A DNA stretch of 64,000 nucleotides from Betaproteobacteria bacterium HGW-Betaproteobacteria-3 (GCA_002842205.1 PHCI01000017.1:1-64000), one strand, 5' to 3'; counted from the first letter of the stretch, positions 1 to 8,093 are shown. Notes: a model not told the origin generated them from the sequence alone. A program made the numbers and translations.

Positions 1-235
1 GCGGCGCCAGGCGCACCACCTCCAGCGCCACGCGCCCGCCCATCGAATGCCCCGCCAGTGCGAAGGTGGGCGGCGCGGCGTCCAGCAGTTGCTGCGCCAT
101 CTGCGTGAGGCTGTCGGCCTGGCCATGGTCGACCACCTGGCAGCGGGCCACCGCGTCCAGCGCGGGCCGCAGCGGCGCCCACACCGTGGCGTCGCACATG
201 AGCCCGGGCACGAGGAGCAGCGGCGTGGCCTGCAT
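1..235 (-). CDS. Alpha/beta hydrolase, N-terminal part (cut by window edge)
   Basis: Only the first 78 codons are in the window; the rest lies beyond position 1. The product starts MQATPLLLVPGLMCDATVW, which gives the first beta strand and oxyanion-hole loop of an alpha/beta hydrolase. GHSMGG at about residues 65-70 is the nucleophile elbow with the catalytic serine. The start ATG lies one base after the TGA of the upstream binding-protein gene, so the two are probably translationally coupled. The substrate cannot be told. An esterase or lactonase role linked to the neighbouring acyl-CoA/ABC genes would be a guess. Confidence 0.75.
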   Translation of the reverse strand, partial: MQATPLLLVPGLMCDATVWAPLRPALDAVARCQVVDHGQADSLTQMAQQLLDAAPPTFALAGHSMGGRVALEVVRLAP

Positions 236-236
236 G

Positions 237-1412
237 TCAGCGGGTCTTTCCCGGGTCTTTCACGTCCTTGAGGGTTTCAAACTCGACGTTGTAGAGCTGG
301 CCGTTGACCCGCTCGACCTTGCGGATGTAGACGTTGTGCACCACGTCGCGGGTCTGCGCGTCGATCGACATCGGGCCGCGCGGGCTCTCGAAAGCCTGGC
401 CCTTCATGGCCGCCAGCAGGGCATCGCCGCCACCCGCGCCCTGGGTGGCCTTGAGCGCTTCGTAGATGACGTGCATGCCGTCGTAGGCGCCCACCGCCAT
501 GAAGTTCGGGCGCAGGCCGTTGTTGGCCTTGCCAAAGGCTTCGACGAACTTCTTGTTCAGCGCCGAGTTGTGGGCGGCGGAATAGTGGTGGGCCGTGACC
601 ACGCCGTGGGCCACTTCGCCCATGCCGTTGAGGATGTCGTCGTCGGTGACGCTGCCCTCGGCGATCAGGCGGATGCCGGCCTTGTCCAGGCCGCGCTCGG
701 CAAACTGCTTCATCAGTGCCGAGCCCTGGCCCGACGGCACGAAGGCAAACAGCGCGTCGGGTTTGGCGTCGCGCACTTTCTGCAGGAAGGGGGCGAAATC
801 AGGGCCGCGCAGCGGCACGCGCAGGGTGTCCATCACCGTGCCGCCGTTGGCCACAAAACGCTCCTTGAAGAACTTCTCGGAATCGACACCCGGGCCGTAG
901 TCGGTGACCAGACTCACCACTTTTTTGACGCCGTTTTTGCTGGCCCAGTCGGCCAGCGCCGTCACCACCTGCGGCACGGTAAAGCTGGTGCGCACGATGT
1001 AGGGCGAGGCCTCGGTGATGATGGAGGTGGCCGCCGACATGACGACCAGCGGCGTCTTCGACTGCGTGGCCACCGGCGCGGTGGCCAGCGCCAGCGGCGT
1101 GAGGCCGAAGCCGGCCAGCACGTCCACCTTGTCATTGACCACCAGCTCCTGCGCGAGGCGCTTGGTGACGTCGGCGGTGCCGGTGTCGTCCTTGACGATG
1201 ACCTCCACCTTGCGGCCCGCCACCGTGCTGCCGTTTTGCGCCATGTACAGGCGCGCCGCGGCTTCGAGCTGCTTGCCGGTGGAGGCGAACGGACCGGTCA
1301 TGGGCAGGATCAGCCCGATGCGAAAGGGCTCGCCCTGGGCCAGCGCACCGCCTGCGCCGGCCAGCAATGCTGCGGCTGCGGCCGCGATGAAAAGGGTTCG
1401 ACGTTGTTGCAT
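237..1412 (-). CDS. ABC transporter substrate-binding protein, branched-chain amino acid (LivK/Peripla_BP_6) type
   Basis: This 391-residue periplasmic binding protein has a clear signal peptide: MQQRRTLF, an alanine/leucine core, and cleavage after ALA near residue 25. The mature part begins QGEPFRIGLILPMTGPFAST, the usual first strand and ligand loop of the LivJ/LivK family. The start at 1412 is chosen over in-frame codons further upstream because GAGGAG lies 8 bases before it and the signal peptide begins there. No permease or ATPase genes are adjacent, so this is an orphan component or its partners lie elsewhere. It lies between acetoacetyl-CoA synthetase and a hydrolase on the same strand. 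The ligand could be an aromatic or short-chain carboxylate rather than an amino acid. Confidence 0.85.
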   Translation of the reverse strand: MQQRRTLFIAAAAAALLAGAGGALAQGEPFRIGLILPMTGPFASTGKQLEAAARLYMAQNGSTVAGRKVEVIVKDDTGTADVTKRLAQELVVNDKVDVLAGFGLTPLALATAPVATQSKTPLVVMSAATSIITEASPYIVRTSFTVPQVVTALADWASKNGVKKVVSLVTDYGPGVDSEKFFKERFVANGGTVMDTLRVPLRGPDFAPFLQKVRDAKPDALFAFVPSGQGSALMKQFAERGLDKAGIRLIAEGSVTDDDILNGMGEVAHGVVTAHHYSAAHNSALNKKFVEAFGKANNGLRPNFMAVGAYDGMHVIYEALKATQGAGGGDALLAAMKGQAFESPRGPMSIDAQTRDVVHNVYIRKVERVNGQLYNVEFETLKDVKDPGKTR

Positions 1413-1480
1413 GGGTTGTCTCCTCGTGGGTTGAATGAAACTTGAACGCGTCGGCGTCCGACGTCCGGCTGCAGTCTGCA

Positions 1481-3646
1481 TCATGCACCGTCGGCCTGAC
1501 GGCGCGCCGCGAACGCCACGTACCAGTCCAGGCAGCCCGGGTTGGCCATGGCGTCCTTGTTGACCACCTTGTCCAGCGGCTGACCCAGCAGCAGCTTCTT
1601 GATCGGCAGTTCCTGCTTCTTGCCGGTGAGCGTGCGCGGGATCTCGGCCACCTGGAAGATCTCGTTGGGCACGAAGCGCGGGCTCAGGGCGGTGCGGATC
1701 GCGCCATTCAGTCGGGCCCGCAAGGCGTCGTCCAGCGCCACGCCTTCGCGCAGCACCACGAACAGCGGCATGTAGCTGTCGCGGCCCAGGTATTCGAGAT
1801 CGACCACCATGGCGTCGAGCACTTCGGGCAGTGCTTCTACCGCGCTGTACAGCTCGCTCGTGCCCATGCGCAGGCCGTGGCGGTTGATGGTGGCGTCGCT
1901 GCGGCCGTAGATGATGCAGCCGCTGTAGCCCGCGTGCGGCGTCAGGCGCAGCCAGTCGCCATGGCGCCAGACCGGGCCGGCGTCCGAAGTGGCATCCCCG
2001 CCACCGGGGCGGCGGCCATGGCCGGGCGGGTACATGTCGAAGTAGCTTGAGAGGTAGCGCTTGTTGCCTTCGTCGCCCCAGAAGTACAGCGGCATCGACG
2101 GGATGGGCTGGGTGCAGACCAGCTCGCCCACGGCGTCGAGCACGGGTTCACCCTGCTCGTTCCACGACTCCACCGCGCAGCCCAGCAGTCGGCATTGCAT
2201 TTCGCCGGGGATTTGCGGCAGCTCGCGGTTGCCGCCGATGAAGGCGCCGGCAAAGTCGGTGCCGCCGCTGATGTTGCACCACCAGATGTCGAAAGGCCGT
2301 TCGCCCTGAGCCTGTCGAAGGGCTTCGACAGGCTCAGCCCGAACGGCGTGCAGGTGGGCAAACTGCTCGGTGCCCCAGTTCTGCGCCTCGACTGACAGCG
2401 GCGAACCGGTGGTGCCCAGGGCGCGCACGGTGTGCAGGCCGGGGATGGGCGCGAGGTCCACGCCGGCCTTGAGGCAGTTGGCAAAGAACGCGGCACCGGC
2501 GCCAAAGAAGGTCACGCCGAGTTCGCCGGCAAAGCGCCACAGCGTGGTCCAGTCGGGGCGGTCTTTGGTGCCACCGGGGTTGCCGTCGTAGATCACGCAG
2601 GTGGTGCCGTTGAGCAGGCCGCTCATCTGGGCGTTCCACATCACCCAGCCAGTGGAGCTGTACCAGTGGTAGCGCTCGCCCAAGCTGTTGGGCGCATAGC
2701 TGCAGCCCACGTCGTTGTGCAGAACCTTGAGCGCCAGCGCCACGATGAGGGTGCCGCCGTGGCCGTGCACGATGGGCTTGGGCAGGCCGGTGGTGCCGCT
2801 GGAATAGACGATCCACAGCGGGTGGTCAAACGGCAGCCACAACGGCTCGAAAGCCGTAGTTTCAGCATCTTTTTGGCCTATAGCCCTCGTGAAATCTTGA
2901 TAGTTTGCTATTAATTCAGGATCAAGCGTCAACCCAAGGTTGCGCTGCAACAGCACATGGCGCACCGTGGGCAGCGCGGCGCACAGCTCGCGCACCACGC
3001 CTAGGCGGTCAAAGTCGCGCCCGCCGTAGCTGACGCCGTCACAGGCGATCAGCACCACCGGCTCGATCTGGCGGAAGCGGTCGAGCACGGCGGCCGTGCC
3101 CATGTCGGGCGCGCAGATGCTCCACACCGCGCCGATGCTCACGGTGGCCAGAAACGCCACCATGGCTTCGGGGATGTTGGGCAGGTAGGCCGCCACGCGA
3201 TCGCCCGGCTGCACGCCCTGGCGGCGCAGGTGCAGCGCCAGCGAGGCCGCCTGGCGCTGCAGTTCGGGCCACGACAGCTCGCGGTGCAGGCCCTTTTCAT
3301 TGCGGCTGATCAGCGCCGGCAGGCCGTCGGGCAGGCCCGCGCCGCGCCCCGCTGCCAAGGCCGCCGGCACGTGGCGAAACACCTGCCGCGCGTAGTTGAC
3401 CTGCGCCCCGGGGAACCACTGCGCGCCGGGCATGGTGTTGCGCCCCAGCACGGCGCGGTGCGGTGTGGGCGACTGCAGATCAAAGTAATCCCAGATGCTC
3501 TGCCAGAAGGCGTCCAGGTCGGTCACCGACCAGCGCCACAGCGCGTCGTAGGTGTCAAACGTCAGGCCGCGCGTGGCCTGCAGCCACTGCTGGTACAGGC
3601 GCAGCTGGGGGATGTAAGGGGGGTTGGGGCGGGAGGTCTCGGGCAT
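1481..3646 (-). CDS. aacS: Acetoacetyl-CoA synthetase (acetoacetate-CoA ligase) with two repeat-derived insertions
   Basis: ATP-dependent activation of acetoacetate to acetoacetyl-CoA (ANL superfamily). The 721-residue protein is longer than the usual 650-680. The P-loop motif YSSGTTGLPKPIVHG is near residue 280, the adenylation motif ISGGTDFAGAF follows the 450s, and the C-terminal catalytic lysine is in RTLTGKKQELP near residue 673. The extra length is explained by repeat DNA translated in frame: residues about 243-263 are encoded by element A (2858-2918), and residues about 434-450 by a REP-like palindrome (2297-2346). Neither inserts a stop codon. The start at 3646 matches the conserved N-terminus; longer in-frame extensions upstream have no family character. 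Whether the enzyme stays active is unknown. Confidence 0.92.
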   Translation of the reverse strand: MPETSRPNPPYIPQLRLYQQWLQATRGLTFDTYDALWRWSVTDLDAFWQSIWDYFDLQSPTPHRAVLGRNTMPGAQWFPGAQVNYARQVFRHVPAALAAGRGAGLPDGLPALISRNEKGLHRELSWPELQRQAASLALHLRRQGVQPGDRVAAYLPNIPEAMVAFLATVSIGAVWSICAPDMGTAAVLDRFRQIEPVVLIACDGVSYGGRDFDRLGVVRELCAALPTVRHVLLQRNLGLTLDPELIANYQDFTRAIGQKDAETTAFEPLWLPFDHPLWIVYSSGTTGLPKPIVHGHGGTLIVALALKVLHNDVGCSYAPNSLGERYHWYSSTGWVMWNAQMSGLLNGTTCVIYDGNPGGTKDRPDWTTLWRFAGELGVTFFGAGAAFFANCLKAGVDLAPIPGLHTVRALGTTGSPLSVEAQNWGTEQFAHLHAVRAEPVEALRQAQGERPFDIWWCNISGGTDFAGAFIGGNRELPQIPGEMQCRLLGCAVESWNEQGEPVLDAVGELVCTQPIPSMPLYFWGDEGNKRYLSSYFDMYPPGHGRRPGGGDATSDAGPVWRHGDWLRLTPHAGYSGCIIYGRSDATINRHGLRMGTSELYSAVEALPEVLDAMVVDLEYLGRDSYMPLFVVLREGVALDDALRARLNGAIRTALSPRFVPNEIFQVAEIPRTLTGKKQELPIKKLLLGQPLDKVVNKDAMANPGCLDWYVAFAARRQADGA
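2297..2346. repeat. REP-like palindrome inside aacS
   Basis: This 50-bp imperfect palindrome has arms CCGTTCGCCCTGAGCCTGTC and GACAGGCTCAGCCCGAACGG around GAAGGGCTTC. It belongs to the GGCTGAGCCTGTCGAAG-type repetitive palindromes common between genes in proteobacteria. Here it lies within a coding region and is read in the aacS frame as the peptide RAEPVEALRQAQGERP, immediately before the conserved DIWWCNISGG segment. A decayed copy lies at 20930-20964. Confidence 0.85.
2858..2918 (-). repeat. Interspersed element A, copy 1, inside the aacS coding region
   Basis: Read on the minus strand this is a diverged element A copy: ATTAATAGCAAACTATCAAG, then a degenerate ACGAGGGCTATAGGCC block. It is translated within aacS as LIANYQDFTRAIGQKD, just upstream of the ATP-binding motif. 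The other nine copies in the window are intergenic, so this one is exceptional. Confidence 0.7.
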
Positions 3647-3713
3647 GGTGCCCAAGCGTAGCAGCGCCGCGGCATTTGTGCGCCCCGGGGTTGCACGCAG
3701 TTGGGGGCGCTGC

Positions 3714-4799
3714 TCAGCCGCCCGGGGCGGCATGGGCCTGCTGCAGGCACTGCCGGAAGGCCAGCGTGACGCGGGCGGTGGCGCGGCTGCGGCGGGTGAT
3801 GCCGACGAAGCTGCAGTCGTAGCGCAGCCGCGCCGGGGCCACGGCGCGCATCTGCCCGGCGGCGACAAAGCTGGCGGCGTAGTGGTCGGGCAGAAAGCCG
3901 AGGAAGGCGCCCGAAAGAATCAGCGTGGCCACCGACTCCTGGTCAAACCCGGTGGCGGCGCGCACCAGCTGTTCGCGGTGGCTCAGCGCCATGTTGGGCG
4001 AGTGGTAGCCCAGCCCGGCAAACGCATGGGCGCGCAGGCCGGCCCAGTCGAGTTCGGCCGCGCCCACGCCTTCGCCCGCCGCGCCAAACAGCGGGTGCCC
4101 GGCCCCGGCGTAGAGCAGCATGGTTTCGCCAAACAGCGGGTCGTAGAGCAGCGCCTCGGAGCTGCGGTGCGCCGGGATCACGCCCACCTGGAACGTACCG
4201 TCGATCACACCGCGCTCGATCTCGTTGATCGAGCCCACATGCAGGTTCAGCGCCACGTCGGGCGCCTGGCGGCGAAACAGCGCAATGGCCTGGGCGATGC
4301 GGGCGGCCGGGTTGCTGGCGGTCTTGTCGAACACCGCCACGTGCAGCTGCCCGCCCATGCGCTGGTGGATGTCGTCCACGCCGTGGCGAAACGCGTCGGT
4401 GGCGGCCAGCAGGCGCAGGGTCTCGCCGTAGATGCGCTCCCCCTCGGGCGTGAGCGCAAACCCCGAGCGGCCGCGCCGGCACAGCGTGAGGCCGAGCCGG
4501 GTTTCCAGGTCTTTGAGGTGGCGGCTGACGGTGGAGGTGCCGATGTTGAGCTCGAGCTCGGCCGCGGCCAGGCCGCCGCATTCGGCCACAGCCTTGAACA
4601 CCCGCAGCAGGCGCAAATCCATGTCGCCCACCTGCCCGAGCACGGCGCGCGCCTTCGGCTGGGCGGTGGCGGCCGCCGGCGGCGCGCGGCGTGCGGGCGC
4701 TGGCGCTGGCACAGGCACAGCCACAGCCAATGGCGCGGTCGGGCGGGCGGGCGGGGCCTGGGTGGGGCGGCGCGACGCGGCGGCAGGCTTTACTTTCAT
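3714..4799 (-). CDS. LysR-family transcriptional regulator with Pro/Ala-rich N-terminal extension
   Basis: The typical LysR body begins MDLRLLRVFKAVAECGG, with a winged helix-turn-helix (TSTVSRHLKDLETRLGL) followed by an effector-binding domain; the body alone is 302 residues. The reading frame extends 59 codons upstream to an ATG at 4799, adding a low-complexity segment (VPVPAPAPARRAPPAAA). The alternative start is the ATG at 4622, with AGGTG upstream. I give the long form because the frame is open and basic at its N-terminus, but the start is uncertain. The gene is divergent from the beta-alanine aminotransferase at 4897, so it is the likely regulator of that gene, in the usual LysR arrangement. 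Confidence 0.85.
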   Translation of the reverse strand: MKVKPAAASRRPTQAPPARPTAPLAVAVPVPAPAPARRAPPAAATAQPKARAVLGQVGDMDLRLLRVFKAVAECGGLAAAELELNIGTSTVSRHLKDLETRLGLTLCRRGRSGFALTPEGERIYGETLRLLAATDAFRHGVDDIHQRMGGQLHVAVFDKTASNPAARIAQAIALFRRQAPDVALNLHVGSINEIERGVIDGTFQVGVIPAHRSSEALLYDPLFGETMLLYAGAGHPLFGAAGEGVGAAELDWAGLRAHAFAGLGYHSPNMALSHREQLVRAATGFDQESVATLILSGAFLGFLPDHYAASFVAAGQMRAVAPARLRYDCSFVGITRRSRATARVTLAFRQCLQQAHAAPGG

Positions 4800-4896
4800 G
4801 GTTTGCCAACTGAACAGGGCTATTTGTTGATATTCAAGAGTATCAGGTCGGTCAACAATGCGCGACTGTGATTGATTTCCCCTGACGGAGCCCCCC

Positions 4897-6246
4897 ATGG
4901 ACATGACCGATTCGCAACATCTCGCCAGCACCCGCACCGACGCCGCCTGGCTCGACGCCCACTGGATGCCCTACACCGCCAACCGCAGCTTCAAGGCCAA
5001 CCCGCGCATGATCGTGAGCGGCAAGGGCGCCTATTACACCGACAGCGACGGCCGCCAGATCTTCGACGGGCTCTCGGGCCTGTGGTGCTGCGGCCTGGGT
5101 CACGCGCGTCCCGAACTCATCGACGCCGTGAGCCGCCAGATCGCCCGGCTCGACTACTCGCCCGGCTTTCAGTTCGGGCACCCGCTGTCGTTCGAGCTGG
5201 CCAACCGCATCCGCGACCTCACCCCCGAGGGGCTCGATTACGTGTTCTTCACCGGCTCGGGCTCGGAAGCCGCCGACACCTCGCTCAAGATGGCGCGCGC
5301 CTACTGGCGCACCAAAGGCATGGCCAGCAAAACGCGCCTGATCGGCCGCGAAAAGGGCTACCACGGCGTGAACTTCGGCGGCATCTCGGTGGGCGGCATC
5401 GGCGCCAACCGCAAGCTGTTTGGCCAGGGCGTGGAAGCCGACCACCTGCCCCACACCCAGCTCAAGAAGAACGCGTTTTCACGCGGCATGCCCGCCCAGG
5501 GCGCCGAGCTGGCCGACGAGCTGCTCAACGTGATTGCGCTGCACGACGCCTCCAACATCGCGGCCGTGATCGTCGAGCCGTTCTCGGGCTCGGCCGGCGT
5601 GGTGATCCCGCCCGTGGGCTACCTGCAGCGCCTGCGCGAGATCTGCACTGCCCACAACATCCTGCTGATTTTTGACGAAGTGATCACCGGCTTTGGCCGC
5701 GCCGGCGCCTGGACCGGCGCCGAAGCCTTTGGCGTCACGCCCGACCTCCTGAACTTTGCCAAGCAGGTCACCAACGGCGTGCAGCCGCTGGGCGGCGTGG
5801 TGGTCAAGAAAGACATCTACGACACGTTCATGGCCGCCGGCGGGCCCGACTACATGCTGGAATTTCCGCACGGCTACACCTACTCGGCCCACCCCGTGGC
5901 CTGCGCCGCCGGCATTGCGTCGCTGGACGTGCTGGCCAAAGAAAACATGGTCGAGCGCGTGCAGGCGCTCGCGCCCCAGTTCGAGCGCGCGGTGCACGGC
6001 CTCAAGGGCGTGAAGCACATCACCGACATCCGCAACTTTGGCCTGGCCGCCGGCTTCACCATCGACCCCCTGCCCGGCGAACCCGCCCGCCGCCCTTACG
6101 AGATCGGCATGGCCATGTGGCGAAAAGGCTTTTACGTGCGCTACGGCGGCGACACCATCCAGCTCGCCCCACCCTTCATCGCCACGCCCGGCGAAATCGA
6201 CCTGCTCATCAATGCGCTGGGCGAGACGCTGGGGCAGACGGCTTGA
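4897..6246 (+). CDS. Omega-amino acid (beta-alanine):pyruvate aminotransferase
   Basis: A class III PLP-dependent aminotransferase of 449 residues. The sequence matches the beta-alanine:pyruvate transaminase group: WMPYTANRSFKANPRM at the N-terminus, GSGSEAADTSLKMAR for phosphate binding, D260 in FDEVITGFGR contacting the pyridine nitrogen, and K289 in FAKQVTNGVQP as Schiff-base lysine. It should convert beta-alanine plus pyruvate to malonate semialdehyde plus alanine, the last step needed to use the product of the pyrimidine pathway encoded at 8-14 kb. GGAG precedes the ATG at 4897. It is divergent from the LysR gene and separated from preT by two toxin-antitoxin modules. Fate of the semialdehyde is not encoded here. 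Confidence 0.9.
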   Translation: MDMTDSQHLASTRTDAAWLDAHWMPYTANRSFKANPRMIVSGKGAYYTDSDGRQIFDGLSGLWCCGLGHARPELIDAVSRQIARLDYSPGFQFGHPLSFELANRIRDLTPEGLDYVFFTGSGSEAADTSLKMARAYWRTKGMASKTRLIGREKGYHGVNFGGISVGGIGANRKLFGQGVEADHLPHTQLKKNAFSRGMPAQGAELADELLNVIALHDASNIAAVIVEPFSGSAGVVIPPVGYLQRLREICTAHNILLIFDEVITGFGRAGAWTGAEAFGVTPDLLNFAKQVTNGVQPLGGVVVKKDIYDTFMAAGGPDYMLEFPHGYTYSAHPVACAAGIASLDVLAKENMVERVQALAPQFERAVHGLKGVKHITDIRNFGLAAGFTIDPLPGEPARRPYEIGMAMWRKGFYVRYGGDTIQLAPPFIATPGEIDLLINALGETLGQTA

Positions 6247-6357
6247 GCTTCACCACCGAAATGAGCGGAGTGAAGTAAGCCCGGGTGATTCGCAAGGGCG
6301 CGGCAAATACGTCGTCGCACGCCCGCACGGGCCCAGTGGGGTGTTGCATGGTTTTGA

Positions 6358-6383
6358 GGAATGTAGCAACGTTTATACATTCC
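6358..6383. promoter_or_regulatory. Operator/promoter of the first TA module
   Basis: Perfect inverted repeat GGAATGTA-N10-TACATTCC ending 21 bases before the antitoxin start. The right part contains a -10-like TATACAT, so antitoxin binding here would block transcription. This is the usual autoregulation of Phd/VapB-type modules. The function is inferred; the symmetry is directly visible. Confidence 0.65.
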
Positions 6384-6404
6384 ACGCCGCCATAGGGGCT
6401 TGTC

Positions 6405-6671
6405 ATGACCACCATTTACACCAGTCGCGAATTCAACCAGCATGCCAGCGAAGCCAAAAAGTCCTCGCTGGCCGGGCCGGTGATCATCACGGATCGCGGC
6501 CGTCCTTCTCACGTGCTGCTGAGCTTTGCCGATTACAAGAAATTGTCCGCCCCTGCTGGAGCGCAAAAGACCATCGTTGATCTTCTTGCCATGCCCGCCG
6601 GGATCGGGGACGACATCGAGTTCGATCCTCCCAAGGCCCATTTGCCGGTCAAGATTCCTGACCTCTCGTAA
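6405..6671 (+). CDS. Antitoxin, Phd/YefM family
   Basis: An 88-residue protein starting MTTIYTSREFNQHASEAKKS, with the Phd/YefM N-terminal DNA-binding fold (VIITDRGRPSHVLLSFADYK). The acidic, proline-rich C-terminus (IEFDPPKAHLPVKIPDLS) is the likely toxin-neutralising tail. AGGGG precedes the ATG. The stop TAA overlaps the toxin start by one base (TAATG), which couples translation of the pair. Confidence 0.88.
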   Translation: MTTIYTSREFNQHASEAKKSSLAGPVIITDRGRPSHVLLSFADYKKLSAPAGAQKTIVDLLAMPAGIGDDIEFDPPKAHLPVKIPDLS

Positions 6672-7099
6672 TGTTTCTTCTCGACACCAACGTCGTTTCG
6701 GAGTTGCGAAAGGCCGCAACTGGCAAAGCCGATACGAAAGTGGTGACCTGGGCGGCAAGCATTCCCGCAGAACTTCTGTTTATCTCGGCCATGACGGTGT
6801 ACGAGCTTGAACATGGCGTGCGCCGCCAGGAGTACAGCGACCCGATGCAAGGTGCGGTTCTCCGCCTTTGGCTGGACACGCAGGTTCTTCCTGCCTTTGA
6901 GGGCCGCACGCTGGCCATCGACGTGGCAGTCGCCTTGAAATGTGCGCCCATGCACGTCCCCAACCCCTGCAAGGAGCGCGACGCCTTCATCGCGGCGACC
7001 GCCATGGTTCACGGCATGACCGTGGTGACGCGCGATGTTTCAGACTTTGCCCCCACGGGCGTGCCACTGTTCAACCCCTGGACGTCACCGACTGCCTGA
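6671..7099 (+). CDS. vapC: PIN-domain ribonuclease toxin (VapC/FitB-like)
   Basis: A 142-residue PIN domain. The acidic active-site residues are visible: D5 (FLLDTNVVSE), E45 (YELEHG), D104 (ERDAFIAATA) and D122/D125 (TRDVSDF). Such toxins cut tRNA or other RNA in a Mg-dependent way and are held inactive by the cognate antitoxin encoded just upstream. The long spacing and the VVTRDVSDF ending resemble the FitB subgroup. The gene sits in the middle of the pyrimidine catabolic cluster and is followed by a hairpin and an interspersed repeat, suggesting the module was inserted. Confidence 0.9.
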   Translation: MFLLDTNVVSELRKAATGKADTKVVTWAASIPAELLFISAMTVYELEHGVRRQEYSDPMQGAVLRLWLDTQVLPAFEGRTLAIDVAVALKCAPMHVPNPCKERDAFIAATAMVHGMTVVTRDVSDFAPTGVPLFNPWTSPTA

Positions 7100-7160
7100 A
7101 CGGCGCCCGGGCCTTGCGCCTGCTGCCCGTGTGCCCTGGCTCGGGGCCCCAGCGCCGTTC
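7098..7160. other. Large imperfect hairpin at the vapC stop codon
   Basis: Arms 7098-7113 (GAACGGCGCCCGGGCC) and 7145-7160 pair at 14 of 16 positions around a loop of about 31 bases. The left arm overlaps the last bases of the vapC stop. It may act as a terminator (TCTTTT follows at about 7171) or may be the edge of an inserted segment. Confidence 0.4.
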
Positions 7161-7183
7161 GGAAGTGGCGTCTTTTACTACCC

Positions 7184-7236
7184 AATAAATAGCAAACAAA
7201 GACCATTTGACGGGGGCTGATGGCCAATTTCGTTCG
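7184..7236 (+). repeat. Interspersed element A, copy 2
   Basis: AATAAATAGCAAACAAAGACC, then TTTGACGGGGGCTGATGGCC and AATTTCGTTCG. It lies between two converging toxin genes. The ATAGCAAACTAT head is altered (ATAGCAAACAAA), but the GACGGGGGCT and GGCCAATTT blocks are intact. Confidence 0.8.
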
Positions 7237-7268
7237 AATTATTACACCATCTCCCTGGTCTCAAACTC

Positions 7269-7664
7269 TCACTGCACCAGCGTCATTCCGCAGTCCCTTG
7301 CTGCAGCTTTGTCGAATGTCATGATGCGTTCACATCCCGCCGCCACGGCCGATTGCTCGACCAGGCAGTCCGCGAAGTCCCCCGCGGTGTCACGAAAGCG
7401 CCGGACGGCCCGCCAGACCACCTCGGCGTTTTCGACCCTTACCTCCTTGGTTCTGAGCAGGACTTGCAATGCCGTCACAAGCTGCGAACGATCCAACCCG
7501 TAACACGAGGACAGAACCCACACCAGTTCCACCACCGAAACGAGAGGAACGAACCCGGGCGCATCCACGGTCAGCGAGTCCATCAGGGTCGAGGCGAGTC
7601 TGGATTGCCGGGCGTCGTCCTGCATGATGTAGCGGACGAGCACATTCGTATCGAGGCCAATCAT
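7269..7664 (-). CDS. PIN-domain ribonuclease toxin
   Basis: A 131-residue PIN-domain protein with D5 (MIGLDTNVLVRY), E46 (SVVELVWVL), D96/D99 (RDTAGDFADCL) and D118 (MTFDKAA) as the metal-binding acidic set. It belongs to the VapC-like group paired with AbrB/MazE-fold antitoxins. Its ATG overlaps the antitoxin stop (ATGA, 7661-7664). It converges on the previous VapC gene, so two unrelated PIN modules lie tail to tail. Confidence 0.9.
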   Translation of the reverse strand: MIGLDTNVLVRYIMQDDARQSRLASTLMDSLTVDAPGFVPLVSVVELVWVLSSCYGLDRSQLVTALQVLLRTKEVRVENAEVVWRAVRRFRDTAGDFADCLVEQSAVAAGCERIMTFDKAAARDCGMTLVQ

Positions 7665-7903
7665 CGCGCCGCAGCGCCACGCGAAGCAACCGCCGCGTTC
7701 ATTTCTTCAATCGACACGACCCGGGCCGGCTTGCCGAACATGCCTTTGAGATCGCTTACTGCGCGTGTGGCGGCGATGAATTCATACCGGCCTGGCTCGA
7801 TCTCGACAAACTCCACCCGGTCGCCCGCTCCCACGTGCAACGCAGCGCGCACCGGCGCTGGAATGGTGATCTGGCCCTTGCTGGTCACGGTTGCTGTAGT
7901 CAT
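7661..7903 (-). CDS. Antitoxin, AbrB/MazE (SpoVT) swapped-hairpin family
   Basis: An 80-residue protein whose N-terminus MTTATVTSKGQITIPAPVR is the classic AbrB/SpoVT DNA-binding swapped hairpin. The C-terminal part (VVSIEEMNAAVASRGAAAR) should wrap the toxin. The start at 7903 is chosen because AGGAG lies 12 bases upstream and the domain begins there; an in-frame extension to 7984 has no domain character. It overlaps the toxin gene by four bases. Confidence 0.9.
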   Translation of the reverse strand: MTTATVTSKGQITIPAPVRAALHVGAGDRVEFVEIEPGRYEFIAATRAVSDLKGMFGKPARVVSIEEMNAAVASRGAAAR

Positions 7904-7924
7904 GGTTGTGTCGCTCCTGGAACG

Positions 7925-7942
7925 CCTTACTCTAAAGTAAGG
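7925..7942. promoter_or_regulatory. Palindromic operator of the AbrB/PIN module
   Basis: CCTTAC-TCTAAA-GTAAGG, an inverted repeat 22 bases upstream of the antitoxin start. Position and symmetry fit autoregulation by the AbrB-fold antitoxin. No experimental support can be drawn from sequence. Confidence 0.6.
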
Positions 7943-8077
7943 AGGGTCGATTTGCAAGGCGCCGTTACACCCCACCCCATCCACCCTCCGCCACCCCCAA
8001 AACCTGGGACTTACCCTTGCCCACCGCCGTTCTCGGTTGCCACTTTGGCACAGGGTTTGCTAACATGATTTTCGAAC

Positions 8078-8093
8078 TTGACCAAACGGTCAG
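8078..8093 (+). promoter_or_regulatory. RutR-like operator in front of preT
   Basis: TTGACCAAACGGTCAG. The E. coli RutR consensus, as I recall it, is TTGACCANNTGGTCAA; this site matches the left half fully and the right half at 5 of 7. It lies 62 bases before the preT start. The same cluster encodes a RutR-like TetR protein, and a second such site precedes the importer operon (20086-20101). RutR in E. coli releases DNA when uracil or thymine binds. Confidence 0.75.

Noticed and set aside
66-1445. A 459-codon plus-strand frame opposite the ABC binding protein
   Set aside because: Antisense shadow; the minus strand has a signal peptide, SD and family motifs.
4838-4855. Third RutR-like site before the aminotransferase
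   Set aside because: Only the half CGGTCAA matches; the other half is unrelated, so it is below a reasonable threshold.
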